Assembly (NCBI GenBank): GCA_009924885.1 | Contig: RFQS01000124.1 | Span: forward strand, 1-6,630 | From: Pseudomonadota bacterium | GTDB lineage: Bacteria; Cyanobacteriota; Vampirovibrionia; LMEP-6097 | Length of the DNA stretch: 6,630 nt | Reading direction: 5' to 3' | Part shown: positions 1 to 6,108 of the stretch, piece after piece | Layout: every line of letters begins with the position of its first letter | Numbering within the stretch: the stretch's first letter is position 1 | The notes under the pieces: model-generated | What the model was told of the DNA's origin: nothing | The model's database searches: none | What the model saw: the letters and a program-made list of their open reading frames with translations, nothing else | Translations under genes and position numbers: made by a program

Positions 1-49
1 ATATCGCAGTAAGCATTCCTTCTCTAATAATCTCAGGTACCCAATCCAT
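1..49 (-). CDS. fliQ: FliQ, flagellar export gate subunit (N-terminal 16 codons only)
   Basis: FliQ is a small two-helix inner-membrane protein that assembles with FliP and FliR into the export gate of the flagellar type III secretion apparatus. Only the start is present; the window edge cuts the gene. An ATG at 49-47 opens a frame reading MDWVPEIIREGMLTAI, which fits the FliQ N-terminus: a short polar lead with a conserved 'REG/REA' before the first membrane helix. It begins 8 bases after the fliP stop, the classical fliP-fliQ order, so the two are almost certainly cotranscribed. A weak GAGA lies 6 bases before the ATG. The call depends on synteny plus 16 residues. Confidence 0.72.
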   Translation of the reverse strand, partial: MDWVPEIIREGMLTAI

Positions 50-57
50 AAGCTATC

Positions 58-756
58 TCAATTAAAGCTGTTCGCTAAACCTTTTATTATAAGCTGCCAG
101 CCATCTATCGCGACAAATATCATAATTTTAAATGGTAATGAAACAATAGTAGGAGAAAGCATCATCATCCCAAGTGCAAGTAGTATATTCGCTACAATCA
201 AGTCAATAACAAGGAAAGGAATAAATATTAAAAAGCCAATCTGAAAAGCCTTTCTTAACTCTCCAAGTAAATAAGACACTATAAGTTCTCTTGGGGCTAT
301 TTCTTGACTGTTTTTAGGCAAAGGGCTTCTAGCTAGTTCATAAAAGAATTTAATATCTTTACTATCTGCATTCCTCAGCATATGCCCTTTCAATGGCTGA
401 TAAGCCCTCTCTAGGGCTTCAGGGAGCTTAATCTGTTTATTAGCTAACGGAATTAAAGCTTCTGTATTCATTTGATTTAATTCAGGTCCTAATATATAAC
501 CTGTAAGAAAAAGACCAAGACCTACAATAACCATAGTTGGCGGTGAATTTTGTGTACCTAAAGCCTGTTTTAAAAGTGACATAACAAGAATAATTCTTAA
601 GAATGGTGTCATTGATACAACCATAATAGGCAAGAAACTAAGTATAAATAGAAGACCAACTATCTGTAAGCTTGGCTCTAGGTCAGGGAGAACATTGCTT
701 AGGGTAGCCAAACTGCTCTGTGAAGTTACTATATTATTAGCAATTGAATCTACCAT
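58..756 (-). CDS. fliP: FliP, flagellar type III export gate protein
   Basis: FliP forms the core of the membrane-embedded export gate (FliP5-FliQ4-FliR1) through which flagellar rod, hook and filament subunits leave the cytoplasm. The 232-residue product (counted from ATG 756) is near the usual FliP length. Numbering from the upstream TTG at 768, a hydrophobic helix at about 34-53 is followed by the family block MTPFLRIILVMSLLKQALGT (53-72) with NSPP after it. A polar periplasmic section follows (about 95-165), then the C-terminal block KAFQIGFLIFIPFLVIDLIV with LGMMMLSP and GW. The frame stays open upstream to TTG 768, giving 236 residues. I prefer ATG 756, because a -10-like TAGAAT at 776-771 would place the transcript start near 764, downstream of the TTG. 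There is no Shine-Dalgarno sequence. No clear cleavable signal peptide precedes helix 1, whereas enterobacterial FliP has one. Confidence 0.95.
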   Translation of the reverse strand: MVDSIANNIVTSQSSLATLSNVLPDLEPSLQIVGLLFILSFLPIMVVSMTPFLRIILVMSLLKQALGTQNSPPTMVIVGLGLFLTGYILGPELNQMNTEALIPLANKQIKLPEALERAYQPLKGHMLRNADSKDIKFFYELARSPLPKNSQEIAPRELIVSYLLGELRKAFQIGFLIFIPFLVIDLIVANILLALGMMMLSPTIVSLPFKIMIFVAIDGWQLIIKGLANSFN

Positions 757-770
757 CGGGTTATTCAATT

Positions 771-776
771 ATTCTA
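771..776 (-). promoter_or_regulatory. putative -10 element for fliP
   Basis: On the minus strand this reads TAGAAT, five of six matches to the TATAAT consensus. A start about 7 bases downstream would be near 764, leaving a leader of roughly 8 bases before ATG 756. No convincing -35 is visible. It mirrors the clpB -10: ATTCTAA (771-777) and TTAGAAT (796-802) form a perfect 7-base inverted repeat. In AT-rich DNA such hexamers are common, so this is suggestive only. Confidence 0.35.
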
Positions 777-793
777 ATACGATATTTCTTATT

Positions 794-802
794 TGTTAGA
801 AT
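794..802 (+). promoter_or_regulatory. putative extended -10 promoter of clpB
   Basis: The sequence TGTTAGAAT matches an extended -10 (TGnTATAAT) with one mismatch in the hexamer. The expected transcript start, 7 bases past the hexamer, is position 809, the A of the clpB ATG itself, so the mRNA would be leaderless. No Shine-Dalgarno sequence and no -35 hexamer are evident. No CIRCE inverted repeat (the HrcA operator found at some chaperone genes) is present in the 40-base gap. Confidence 0.4.
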
Positions 803-808
803 TTAAAT

Positions 809-3568
809 ATGGACCTTAGTAAATTTACACAAAATGCTCAAAATGTAATCATGAACTGTCGCGGTCTTTTAAAGAAATTAGATCACTCAGTGATAGAGCC
901 AGAACATATTCTTCACTCTTCCTTGAATATTGATAAATTTGAAGAAACTGACCTAGCGAAAGTTTTAGAGAGTTTGAAAATTAATACAGAATCTTTAAGT
1001 CAGATTATCTATGACTATTTAGCTAAAAAACAGAAAGCAAGCCCACTTGCTTTAGCTAATGAACAATTCTCCATTTCCGGTAAGACTCAAGATTTTTTAA
1101 ATAATGCCGTGCTTGCAGCTCAAGCGAATCAAGACGACTTCGTCTCACCAGAACACCTTTTTTTAGCAGCTTTTAATGAACCAGCCTTTTTAAAACCCAC
1201 TCTAGAGTCATTCAGCCTAAACGAAGATAAGTTTAAAAAAGCTTTAGTAAAAATTAGAAAAGGTAAAAAAGTAACTAGTGATAATCCTGAAGCTACTAAT
1301 GATGCGCTGAAAAAATTCGGTAAAGATCTGACTCAGATTGCACTTGAGGGTAAATTAGATCCAGTAATCGGACGAGAAGAAGAGATTAGAAGAGTTATTC
1401 AAGTTCTTTCTCGTCGCCGAAAAAATAATCCGATCTTAGTAGGAGCCCCTGGTGTCGGTAAAACAGCTATAGCTGAAGGTCTAGCGATAAGAATTATTAA
1501 TAAAGATGTTCCTGAAGGTCTTAAGAATAAAAGAGTTATTGAGCTCGATATGGGAGCTCTTATCGCAGGTGCTAAATTCAGAGGCGAATTTGAAGAAAGA
1601 TTAAAAGCTGTTTTAAAAGAAGTTCAGAATAGTGAAGGCGAAATTATTCTCTTTATAGATGAGCTACACACAGTAGTCGGAGCCGGTGCTACAGATGGTG
1701 CGATGGATGCAAGTAATCTCCTGAAGCCTGCTTTAGCACGTGGTGAATTACACTGTATCGGAGCTACGACCTACAGTGAATATAGACAGTACATAGAAAA
1801 AGATGCTGCTTTAGAAAGAAGATTTCAGCTAGTACAAGTCTCAGAACCTACTGAAAATGAGACAGTCTCCATACTCAGAGGCCTAAAAGATAAATATGAA
1901 GTACATCATGGCGTTCGCATTAAAGACAATGCTTTAATAGCCGCAGCTAAACTTAGTAACAGATATATTACAGATAGATTCTTACCTGATAAAGCCATAG
2001 ATCTAGTAGATGAAGCTGCTGCTAAAGTACGCATGGAGATAGATTCAGCACCACGTGAACTTGATATTCTTGATCACAAGATAATGCAACATAAAATCGA
2101 AAGAGAAGCTCTAAGAGCTGATGAAGATGAAAATAGTAAAACTAGATTAATCAAAGTCGAATCTGAACTTAGCGATTTTGAAGCTAAGGCTTCAATACTG
2201 CGTGAACAGTGGCAAAGAGAGAAAGCTGAAATTGTCAGTGTTAAAGATATTAAAGAAAAAATAGATAAAACTAAAGTACAGATAGAAGAAGCTGAGCGAA
2301 AAGCTGATTTACAGAAAGCTGCCGAACTGAAATTTGGGACTTTACTCGATTTAGAAAAACAACTCAAAGATAAAGAACTCTTACACTCCTCTGTTGATAA
2401 GGGAACCCAGCTACTTAAAGAAGAGATTAACGAGGATGATATTGCAGATATAGTGTCAAGCTGGACTGGTATTCCAGCAACTAAGCTTTTAGCAGAAGAG
2501 ACTGAAAAATTACTATATTTAGAGAATGAGCTACACAAGCGAGTTGTAGGACAAGAAGAAGCCGTAATTGTAGTAGCTGAAGCCGTAAAAAGATCTAGAG
2601 CTGGGCTATCTAATCCTAAACGTCCTATTGGTTCTTTTATGTTCCTTGGCCCTACTGGTGTTGGTAAGACTGAACTAGCTAAAGCTTTAGCAGAGTGCCT
2701 CTTTGACGATGAAGATGCAATGATCCGTTTAGATATGTCTGAGTATCAGGAACAACATACCGTTGCTAGATTAATTGGAGCCCCTCCAGGCTATGTCGGA
2801 TTTGAAGAAGGCGGCCAACTCACCGAAGCAGTACGAAGAAAACCTTACTGTATAGTGCTTTTAGATGAATTCGAAAAAGCCCATTTAGATATCTCTAACG
2901 TACTTTTACAGATTTTAGATGAAGGCTCCCTTACTGACGGGAAAGGTAAAAAAGTTGATTTTAAAAACTGCATAATTATTATGACTAGTAATTTTGGCAG
3001 TCATTTAATCATAGAAAAACAGCTGAGCGAAGCTTTACCCGCTTTAGACTCTGAAGATGAGTATTTAGATTTAGATAATGAGCTAAATGAAACTAATTTA
3101 GATAAGCAGTCTAATTCAACAGATTCTGATTACTTATTCAGCACTTCTAAAACTAGAAATAATACTAAAAATGAGCAGCTTAAAGAAGAATTGATGCAGG
3201 CTATGAAAGAGTATTTTAGACCAGAATTCTTGAATAGGATTGATGAAATAGTTATATTCTCACCACTGAAAATTTCACAAATGAAAGCTATAGTGGAGAT
3301 TCAACTGTCTGGCTTAAAAACTCGCTTAGCAGAAATTAATATAGAACTTGAGCTAACTGATTATGCTTTAGAACAGCTGGGAATCATGGGCTATGACCCT
3401 GTTTTCGGAGCAAGACCAGTGAAGCGAATCATACAGCAGAAAATAGAAAATAAATTAGCTAACCTTATTCTTGGAAAAAAAATAGTACCTAACTCCAAGG
3501 TAACTATAGAGTTTAGTAATGATGAATTTAAATTTACAGTGCACTATAAGGAAACTGTAACTAGCTAA
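809..3568 (+). CDS. clpB: ClpB, AAA+ protein disaggregase with an insertion in the second ATPase domain
   Basis: ClpB is a cytoplasmic hexameric AAA+ machine that pulls polypeptides out of heat-induced aggregates together with DnaK. Domains in order: Clp N-domain repeats (about 1-150), AAA1 with Walker A GAPGVGKT (212-219), Walker B LFIDE (281-285) and arginine fingers RR (337-338), then a long coiled-coil middle domain (about 405-530). AAA2 follows with Walker A GPTGVGKT (614-621), pore loop GYVG (661-664), Walker B CIVLLDE (681-687), sensor-1 TSN (726-728), arginine finger near R810 and sensor-2 GAR (867-869). The long middle domain, containing EREAL and AERKADLQKAAELKFG, separates ClpB from ClpC and ClpA, and no ClpP-binding loop was recognised. 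At 919 residues it exceeds the usual 850-870. The excess is mainly an acidic, Ser/Asn-rich insert between TSN and FRPEF (about 736-785). The AAA1 pore loop reads KFRG (256-259) where Tyr is usual. All catalytic motifs are intact. Confidence 0.97.
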   Translation: MDLSKFTQNAQNVIMNCRGLLKKLDHSVIEPEHILHSSLNIDKFEETDLAKVLESLKINTESLSQIIYDYLAKKQKASPLALANEQFSISGKTQDFLNNAVLAAQANQDDFVSPEHLFLAAFNEPAFLKPTLESFSLNEDKFKKALVKIRKGKKVTSDNPEATNDALKKFGKDLTQIALEGKLDPVIGREEEIRRVIQVLSRRRKNNPILVGAPGVGKTAIAEGLAIRIINKDVPEGLKNKRVIELDMGALIAGAKFRGEFEERLKAVLKEVQNSEGEIILFIDELHTVVGAGATDGAMDASNLLKPALARGELHCIGATTYSEYRQYIEKDAALERRFQLVQVSEPTENETVSILRGLKDKYEVHHGVRIKDNALIAAAKLSNRYITDRFLPDKAIDLVDEAAAKVRMEIDSAPRELDILDHKIMQHKIEREALRADEDENSKTRLIKVESELSDFEAKASILREQWQREKAEIVSVKDIKEKIDKTKVQIEEAERKADLQKAAELKFGTLLDLEKQLKDKELLHSSVDKGTQLLKEEINEDDIADIVSSWTGIPATKLLAEETEKLLYLENELHKRVVGQEEAVIVVAEAVKRSRAGLSNPKRPIGSFMFLGPTGVGKTELAKALAECLFDDEDAMIRLDMSEYQEQHTVARLIGAPPGYVGFEEGGQLTEAVRRKPYCIVLLDEFEKAHLDISNVLLQILDEGSLTDGKGKKVDFKNCIIIMTSNFGSHLIIEKQLSEALPALDSEDEYLDLDNELNETNLDKQSNSTDSDYLFSTSKTRNNTKNEQLKEELMQAMKEYFRPEFLNRIDEIVIFSPLKISQMKAIVEIQLSGLKTRLAEINIELELTDYALEQLGIMGYDPVFGARPVKRIIQQKIENKLANLILGKKIVPNSKVTIEFSNDEFKFTVHYKETVTS
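3014..3180 (+). other. low-complexity insert within ClpB AAA2, after sensor 1
   Basis: This stretch encodes roughly residues 736-791. Between TSN (726) and FRPEF (803-807) this protein has 82 residues counted inclusively, against 37 as I recall the Escherichia coli protein, about 45 extra. The insert is rich in Asp, Glu, Asn and Ser with repeated leucine-acidic pieces such as DLDNELNETNLDKQ, and looks flexible. It stays in frame and keeps the host codon style, so it is a genuine protein extension rather than an inserted element. Its function is unknown. Confidence 0.75.
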
Positions 3569-3601
3569 ATAGTGGACGACAAAAACTCAGAAATTGGAGT
3601 T
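3562..3601 (+). repeat. degenerate 40-base repeat, copy A (clpB stop and glycosylase start)
   Basis: Bases 3575-3601 match the reverse complement of 4248-4274 at 23 of 27 positions; extended to 40 bases the match is 30 of 40. In the 27-base core both copies would encode DD[K/E]N[S/A]E[I/N]GV if read in the same phase. Copy A includes the clpB stop codon TAA (3566-3568) and the GTG used as the glycosylase start (3572). Such dispersed, partly palindromic elements are common in bacterial intergenic regions. I do not know this one's family. Confidence 0.65.
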
Positions 3602-4234
3602 CCGCGACACGCCCAAGATAGGGCTTTGCCTGATTATTGGTCAGAGGCTTGCCTTAAGCTAGCTGAAACTGATACTTTAATGGCTGATTTAATTAATCAG
3701 TATCCTGAAACCATATTAAGTTCACGGAGAGATCCTTTTTATACTTTACTAAGAGCTATAATCGGACAACAAATTTCAGTCAAATCTGCTGATAGTCTAT
3801 GGTCACGCTTAGAGATTTTCAACAATTTCAATTTCAGTCCAGAATTTTTTTTAAAAACAGATTCAGAAAAACTAAGGTCATTAGGACTATCTCGGCAAAA
3901 AGTGGAATATACAAAAAATATTTCAAGCTATTTCTATGACAAACAAATAAATGATGATTATTTTAAAAACAAATCTAGCAGCGAAATTTCCGCAGAACTA
4001 ATAAAGATCAAAGGCATAGGCACTTGGACTGTAGAGATGTTTTTAATTTTTTATGCTTTAGAGCCAGATATATTTCCAGTAAAGGATATAGGGGTAATTA
4101 ATACCATGAAAAAACTCTACGGCTTTTCTAGTCTTGATGAAATTTTAAAACATAGTGAAAGATGGCGTCCTTGGTCTACTGTTGCGGTTTGGTATATATG
4201 GCGAAGCTTAGATGCTGAGCCTGTTTTATACTAA
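3572..4234 (+). CDS. AlkA-type DNA-3-methyladenine glycosylase II
   Basis: This protein is predicted to excise alkylated purines such as 3-methyladenine, starting base-excision repair in the cytoplasm. It belongs to the helix-hairpin-helix glycosylase superfamily: RAIIGQQISVKSADSLW (61-77), the hairpin IKIKGIGTWTVEMFL (144-158), then the catalytic-aspartate region FPVKDIG with D172, and the C-terminal ERWRPWSTVAVWYIWRSLD (196-214) typical of AlkA relatives. The 220-residue length fits the compact form lacking the N-terminal domain of the Escherichia coli enzyme. It follows clpB by 3 bases and is probably translated from the same mRNA. The GTG start has no properly spaced ribosome site (an AAGGAAA lies 17 bases upstream) and falls inside a repeat copy, so about 18 leading residues are probably repeat-derived; family homology begins near LPDYW (19-23). 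A TTG at 3626 is the alternative start. Substrate range cannot be told from sequence. Confidence 0.9.
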   Translation: MDDKNSEIGVPRHAQDRALPDYWSEACLKLAETDTLMADLINQYPETILSSRRDPFYTLLRAIIGQQISVKSADSLWSRLEIFNNFNFSPEFFLKTDSEKLRSLGLSRQKVEYTKNISSYFYDKQINDDYFKNKSSSEISAELIKIKGIGTWTVEMFLIFYALEPDIFPVKDIGVINTMKKLYGFSSLDEILKHSERWRPWSTVAVWYIWRSLDAEPVLY

Positions 4235-4247
4235 TAGACCACTACAC

Positions 4248-4293
4248 AACTCCATTTTCTGCGTTTTCGTCATCCTCAGCTTAACTGCGAATC
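4248..4293 (-). repeat. degenerate repeat, copy B, with imperfect hairpin, between convergent genes
   Basis: The core at 4248-4274 matches copy A (3575-3601) in opposite orientation at 23 of 27 positions, and similarity continues to 4287. Its outer edge can form a decayed hairpin: ATCCTCAG (4272-4279), loop CTTAA, CTGCGAAT (4285-4292), six of eight pairs. The GTCATCC...hairpin design resembles dispersed palindromic repeats seen in many bacteria, but naming a family would need a database. It supplies the stop codon (4281-4283) and last residues of the 75-residue gene. No T-run follows on either strand, so a terminator role is unsupported. Confidence 0.6.
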
Positions 4294-4508
4294 AAGGTGT
4301 ATACAAAAAAAAGCATTAAAGAAAAAAAGAAAATCAAAGCAGCTATAAATTTATTTTTATGTGCTCTAAGCTTAAACCAATATAGAAGCAGTTTGTTGAC
4401 TTTATACTGAGTTCTGTTCTCTTCATTCGCTTTCTGCAGAAGACCTATACGACTAGTAGCTTTAAGCTTCTCTTCTAAATTAGCAAAAAATTCTTCAAAA
4501 CCAGACAT
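4281..4508 (-). CDS. small single-pass membrane protein coupled to the sigma factor (candidate anti-sigma factor)
   Basis: This is a 75-residue protein I do not recognise by family. The N-terminal 50 residues are charged and predicted helical and cytoplasmic, with FEEFFANLEEKLKATSR and LLQKANEENRTQYKVNKLLL. A single membrane helix follows (about 53-72, KFIAALIFFFSLMLFFVYTL) with basic RAHKNK just before it, suggesting the N-terminus is inside. It contains no cysteine or zinc motif, so it is not a standard zinc-binding (ZAS) anti-sigma factor. Its ATG overlaps the sigma stop codon by one base (TAATG), implying translational coupling and matched amounts of the two proteins. That arrangement is typical of an ECF sigma gene and its membrane-bound inhibitor, which is why I suggest anti-sigma function; this is inference only. 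The last few residues and the stop codon lie in repeat copy B. Confidence 0.75.
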   Translation of the reverse strand: MSGFEEFFANLEEKLKATSRIGLLQKANEENRTQYKVNKLLLYWFKLRAHKNKFIAALIFFFSLMLFFVYTLIRS

Positions 4509-5170
4509 TAAGCAAGCTTACATTTAGATACTTCAGTATAAATCTCATCACTAAGATGCGGACGAATAAGTTCCTGTAATTTTTCTCTACCTCTTGAAAG
4601 CCTTGATTTAACAGTACCTACCGCACAATTTAATAAATCAGCGATTTCTTCATACTGAAGATCCTGTAACTCTCTTAGAACTATAACTGTTCTATACTGC
4701 TCTGGGAGATCTGAAATAGCATTCTGTAAAACCGACTTAAGCTCAGAATTACTAAAAAGCTCATCTGGTAAATAAGCTTTATCTGTAATTTCAGCTTGGT
4801 AAGAGGATTCCATATCATCAGTTTCAAAAACCTGATCGATACTAACAGTCTTAGAATTTTTAGGACGCTTCTTTAATTCATCGTAAAAAATATTTATAAC
4901 TATCTGATTTAGCCATGATTTAAACGCATGCGGACTCTTAAGAGAATGAATTCCTCTAAATATACGTATAAAAACTTCTTGAGAAAGATCATTAATGTCG
5001 TCCCACTCTGGAGCCAATTGAAAAAATAGGGCATAAACGACTTTCTGATATCTTTTAACAAGCTCTTTGAAAGCAAGCTTATCGCCTAACTGGCAGAGGG
5101 AGATGATTTCATAATCACTCACTTTAGCTTCAGCAGATTTTTCTGATTTCTTAAAAAATGTAAATGACAT
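4508..5170 (-). CDS. ECF-type (RpoE-like, sigma-70 family) RNA polymerase sigma factor
   Basis: This alternative sigma factor directs RNA polymerase to a dedicated promoter set. Counting from the longer ATG at 5215, region 2 spans about 45-116 (FKELVKRYQKVVYALFFQLA, then DINDLSQEVFIRIFRGI and FKSWLNQIVINIFYDELKK). An acidic linker covers about 127-160. Region 4 spans 162-213 and carries LPEQYRTVIVLRELQDLQYE, EIADLLNCAVGTVKSRLSRG and REKLQELI, the DNA-recognition helix. There is no region 1 or 3, as expected for ECF factors. I choose ATG 5170 (MSFTFFKKSEK, 220 residues), because the 15 residues before it have no family match and their DNA contains a promoter-like pair and a perfect dyad. ATG 5215 (235 residues) is the alternative. 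Neither start has a Shine-Dalgarno sequence. The gene forms a coupled pair with the downstream membrane protein and diverges from tpiA. The stimulus is unknown. Confidence 0.93.
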   Translation of the reverse strand: MSFTFFKKSEKSAEAKVSDYEIISLCQLGDKLAFKELVKRYQKVVYALFFQLAPEWDDINDLSQEVFIRIFRGIHSLKSPHAFKSWLNQIVINIFYDELKKRPKNSKTVSIDQVFETDDMESSYQAEITDKAYLPDELFSNSELKSVLQNAISDLPEQYRTVIVLRELQDLQYEEIADLLNCAVGTVKSRLSRGREKLQELIRPHLSDEIYTEVSKCKLA

Positions 5171-5176
5171 TATAAC

Positions 5177-5195
5177 TAGATGGTATATCCATCTA
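5177..5195. promoter_or_regulatory. perfect dyad, possible operator between the sigma factor gene and tpiA
   Basis: TAGATGGTATATCCATCTA has perfect 7-base arms around a 5-base centre. It overlaps the proposed -10 of the sigma gene and sits 7 bases upstream of ATG 5170, where a bound repressor would block transcription. If the transcript instead began upstream, the same sequence could fold as an RNA hairpin. No regulator is identified. Confidence 0.4.
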
Positions 5196-5208
5196 CTACT
5201 TTCGTCAA
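5182..5208 (-). promoter_or_regulatory. putative promoter of the sigma factor gene
   Basis: On the minus strand TTGACG (5208-5203) lies 15 bases before TATACC (5187-5182). The -35 matches five of six consensus bases, the -10 four of six, and the spacer is short. A start 7 bases past the -10 would be near 5175, only 5 bases before ATG 5170, which supports that start codon. The -10 lies inside the dyad at 5177-5195. Confidence 0.3.
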
Positions 5209-5228
5209 ATATCATATCTGCTTTAGTT

Positions 5229-5258
5229 TTGCCAGAATATCTTATTTTATGCTATTTT
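5229..5258 (+). promoter_or_regulatory. putative promoter of tpiA
   Basis: TTGCCA (5229-5234, five of six matches to the -35 consensus) is separated by 18 bases from TATTTT (5253-5258, four of six). TG precedes the hexamer by one base (TGCTATTTT), giving an extended -10. The predicted start near 5265 leaves about 2 bases before ATG 5267, so the mRNA would be effectively leaderless. No Shine-Dalgarno sequence is present. Confidence 0.4.
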
Positions 5259-5266
5259 ATTTGCTT

Positions 5267-6058
5267 ATGACTAAACCTCTAATCATCGCTAACTGGAAAC
5301 TTAATATGACTCAAAAGCAGTCAAGTGAATTCATTAAAGATTTCGCAGAGAAAGTTAAAGCTAGCCAAAATCAAGTAGACATACTCCTTTCAGCCCCTTT
5401 TACTAGCTTAGAGACTGTAGTAAAAGCTCTTACTAATAATGGATTAGATAAAGTAAGCGTCGCTAGCCAAAACGTCAGCGAACATGAGAGCGGTGCTTTC
5501 ACTGGTGAGATTAATACTGAAATGCTAAAAGAAATAGGTGTTAAAGCTGTCATAGTCGGGCATTCAGAACGTAGAGAAATATTTAATGAAAGCAATGAGA
5601 CTATTAAATCTAAATCGAAAAAGGTTTTAGATTCTAACCTGAAACTAATATTTTGCTGTGGTGAGTCTCTAGAAACTAGAGAAAAAGATGAAACTGATAA
5701 ATGGATAGAAACTCAGATTATATCAGCTTTCAATGATTTAGATTTCACTAAAATAGAAAATGATCAAATAGTTATAGCTTATGAACCAATCTGGGCTATC
5801 GGTACTGGTAAAACCTGTGATTCAGTGGAAGCTAATAGAGTAATTCAGAATATTAAAAATCTAATTAAAAATATCTTCCCTGCTGCTTTAGCGAATTCTA
5901 CGCGAGTTCTTTATGGTGGTTCTGTAAAACCTTCTACTATAGAAGACCAGATGGCTCAAGCGGCTATAGATGGGGCTTTAGTTGGTGGTGCATCGTTAAA
6001 AGCTAGTGATTTTGCTGATATTGTAAATTTTTCAGCGAAAGCGGTATTAGCTGCTTAA
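5267..6058 (+). CDS. tpiA: triosephosphate isomerase
   Basis: TpiA interconverts dihydroxyacetone phosphate and glyceraldehyde 3-phosphate in glycolysis and gluconeogenesis, as a cytoplasmic TIM-barrel dimer. The 263-residue product is close to the usual 250. The N-terminus MTKPLIIANWKLNM carries the substrate-binding N9 and K11; the electrophilic histidine is H99 in VGHSERR; the catalytic base is E173 in AYEPIWAIGTG, followed by the mobile loop 6 (about 174-184); the phosphate-binding YGGSV lies at 216-220. All key residues are present. The frame is open further upstream (an ATG at 5249 and one at 5180), but homology starts exactly at ATG 5267 and the likely -10 covers the upstream codons. 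TC..EANRVI (183-193) and GALVGGASL resemble cyanobacterial enzymes as I remember them. It diverges from the sigma gene and probably has its own promoter. Confidence 0.98.
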   Translation: MTKPLIIANWKLNMTQKQSSEFIKDFAEKVKASQNQVDILLSAPFTSLETVVKALTNNGLDKVSVASQNVSEHESGAFTGEINTEMLKEIGVKAVIVGHSERREIFNESNETIKSKSKKVLDSNLKLIFCCGESLETREKDETDKWIETQIISAFNDLDFTKIENDQIVIAYEPIWAIGTGKTCDSVEANRVIQNIKNLIKNIFPAALANSTRVLYGGSVKPSTIEDQMAQAAIDGALVGGASLKASDFADIVNFSAKAVLAA

Positions 6059-6080
6059 GTCTTTAGTGTGCCAAAGCCAT

Positions 6081-6102
6081 TATCTACTCGCCTTGGTAGA
6101 TA
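6081..6102. promoter_or_regulatory. perfect dyad upstream of the DUF760 gene, possible operator or hairpin
   Basis: TATCTAC (6081-6087) and GTAGATA (6096-6102) are perfect 7-base complementary arms around an 8-base centre, in the 68-base gap between tpiA and the next gene. CATTAT (6078-6083) and ATAATG (6105-6110) offer an alternative outer pairing. No T-run follows on either strand, so a simple terminator is unlikely. The dyad covers the -35 region of the proposed downstream promoter, where a repressor would act. Its GTAGAT half is also found in the dyad at 5177-5195 as part of ATCTAC at 5191-5196. Confidence 0.4.
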
Positions 6103-6108
6103 GAATAA

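Noticed and set aside
757..768. TTG start for fliP giving four extra residues
   Set aside because: No ribosome site precedes it, and the -10-like element at 776-771 would start transcription downstream of it. ATG 756 is simpler, although TTG cannot be excluded.
769..808. CIRCE (HrcA) operator upstream of clpB
   Set aside because: The short gap has no TTAGCACTC/GAGTGCTAA arms. The only dyad, ATTCTAA/TTAGAAT, is explained by two facing -10 elements.
2074..2538. Open 154-codon frame antisense to the clpB middle domain
   Set aside because: It mirrors the Lys/Glu-rich coiled coil on the other strand, giving a Ser/Leu-rich translation without any family motif. It lies wholly inside an intact, well-supported gene.
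4235..4280. Bidirectional terminator between the convergent glycosylase and membrane protein genes
   Set aside because: The hairpin near 4272-4292 is imperfect (six of eight pairs) and no T-run follows on either strand. The repeat explanation fits better.
5180..5266. N-terminal extension of tpiA by 29 codons
   Set aside because: The extra residues match nothing in the family, homology starts at MTKPLIIANWK, and the DNA holds the likely promoter of tpiA and the start region of the sigma gene.
5371..5595. Open 74-codon frame antisense to tpiA
   Set aside because: It lies inside a complete triosephosphate isomerase gene with all catalytic residues, shows no recognisable domain and has no ribosome site.
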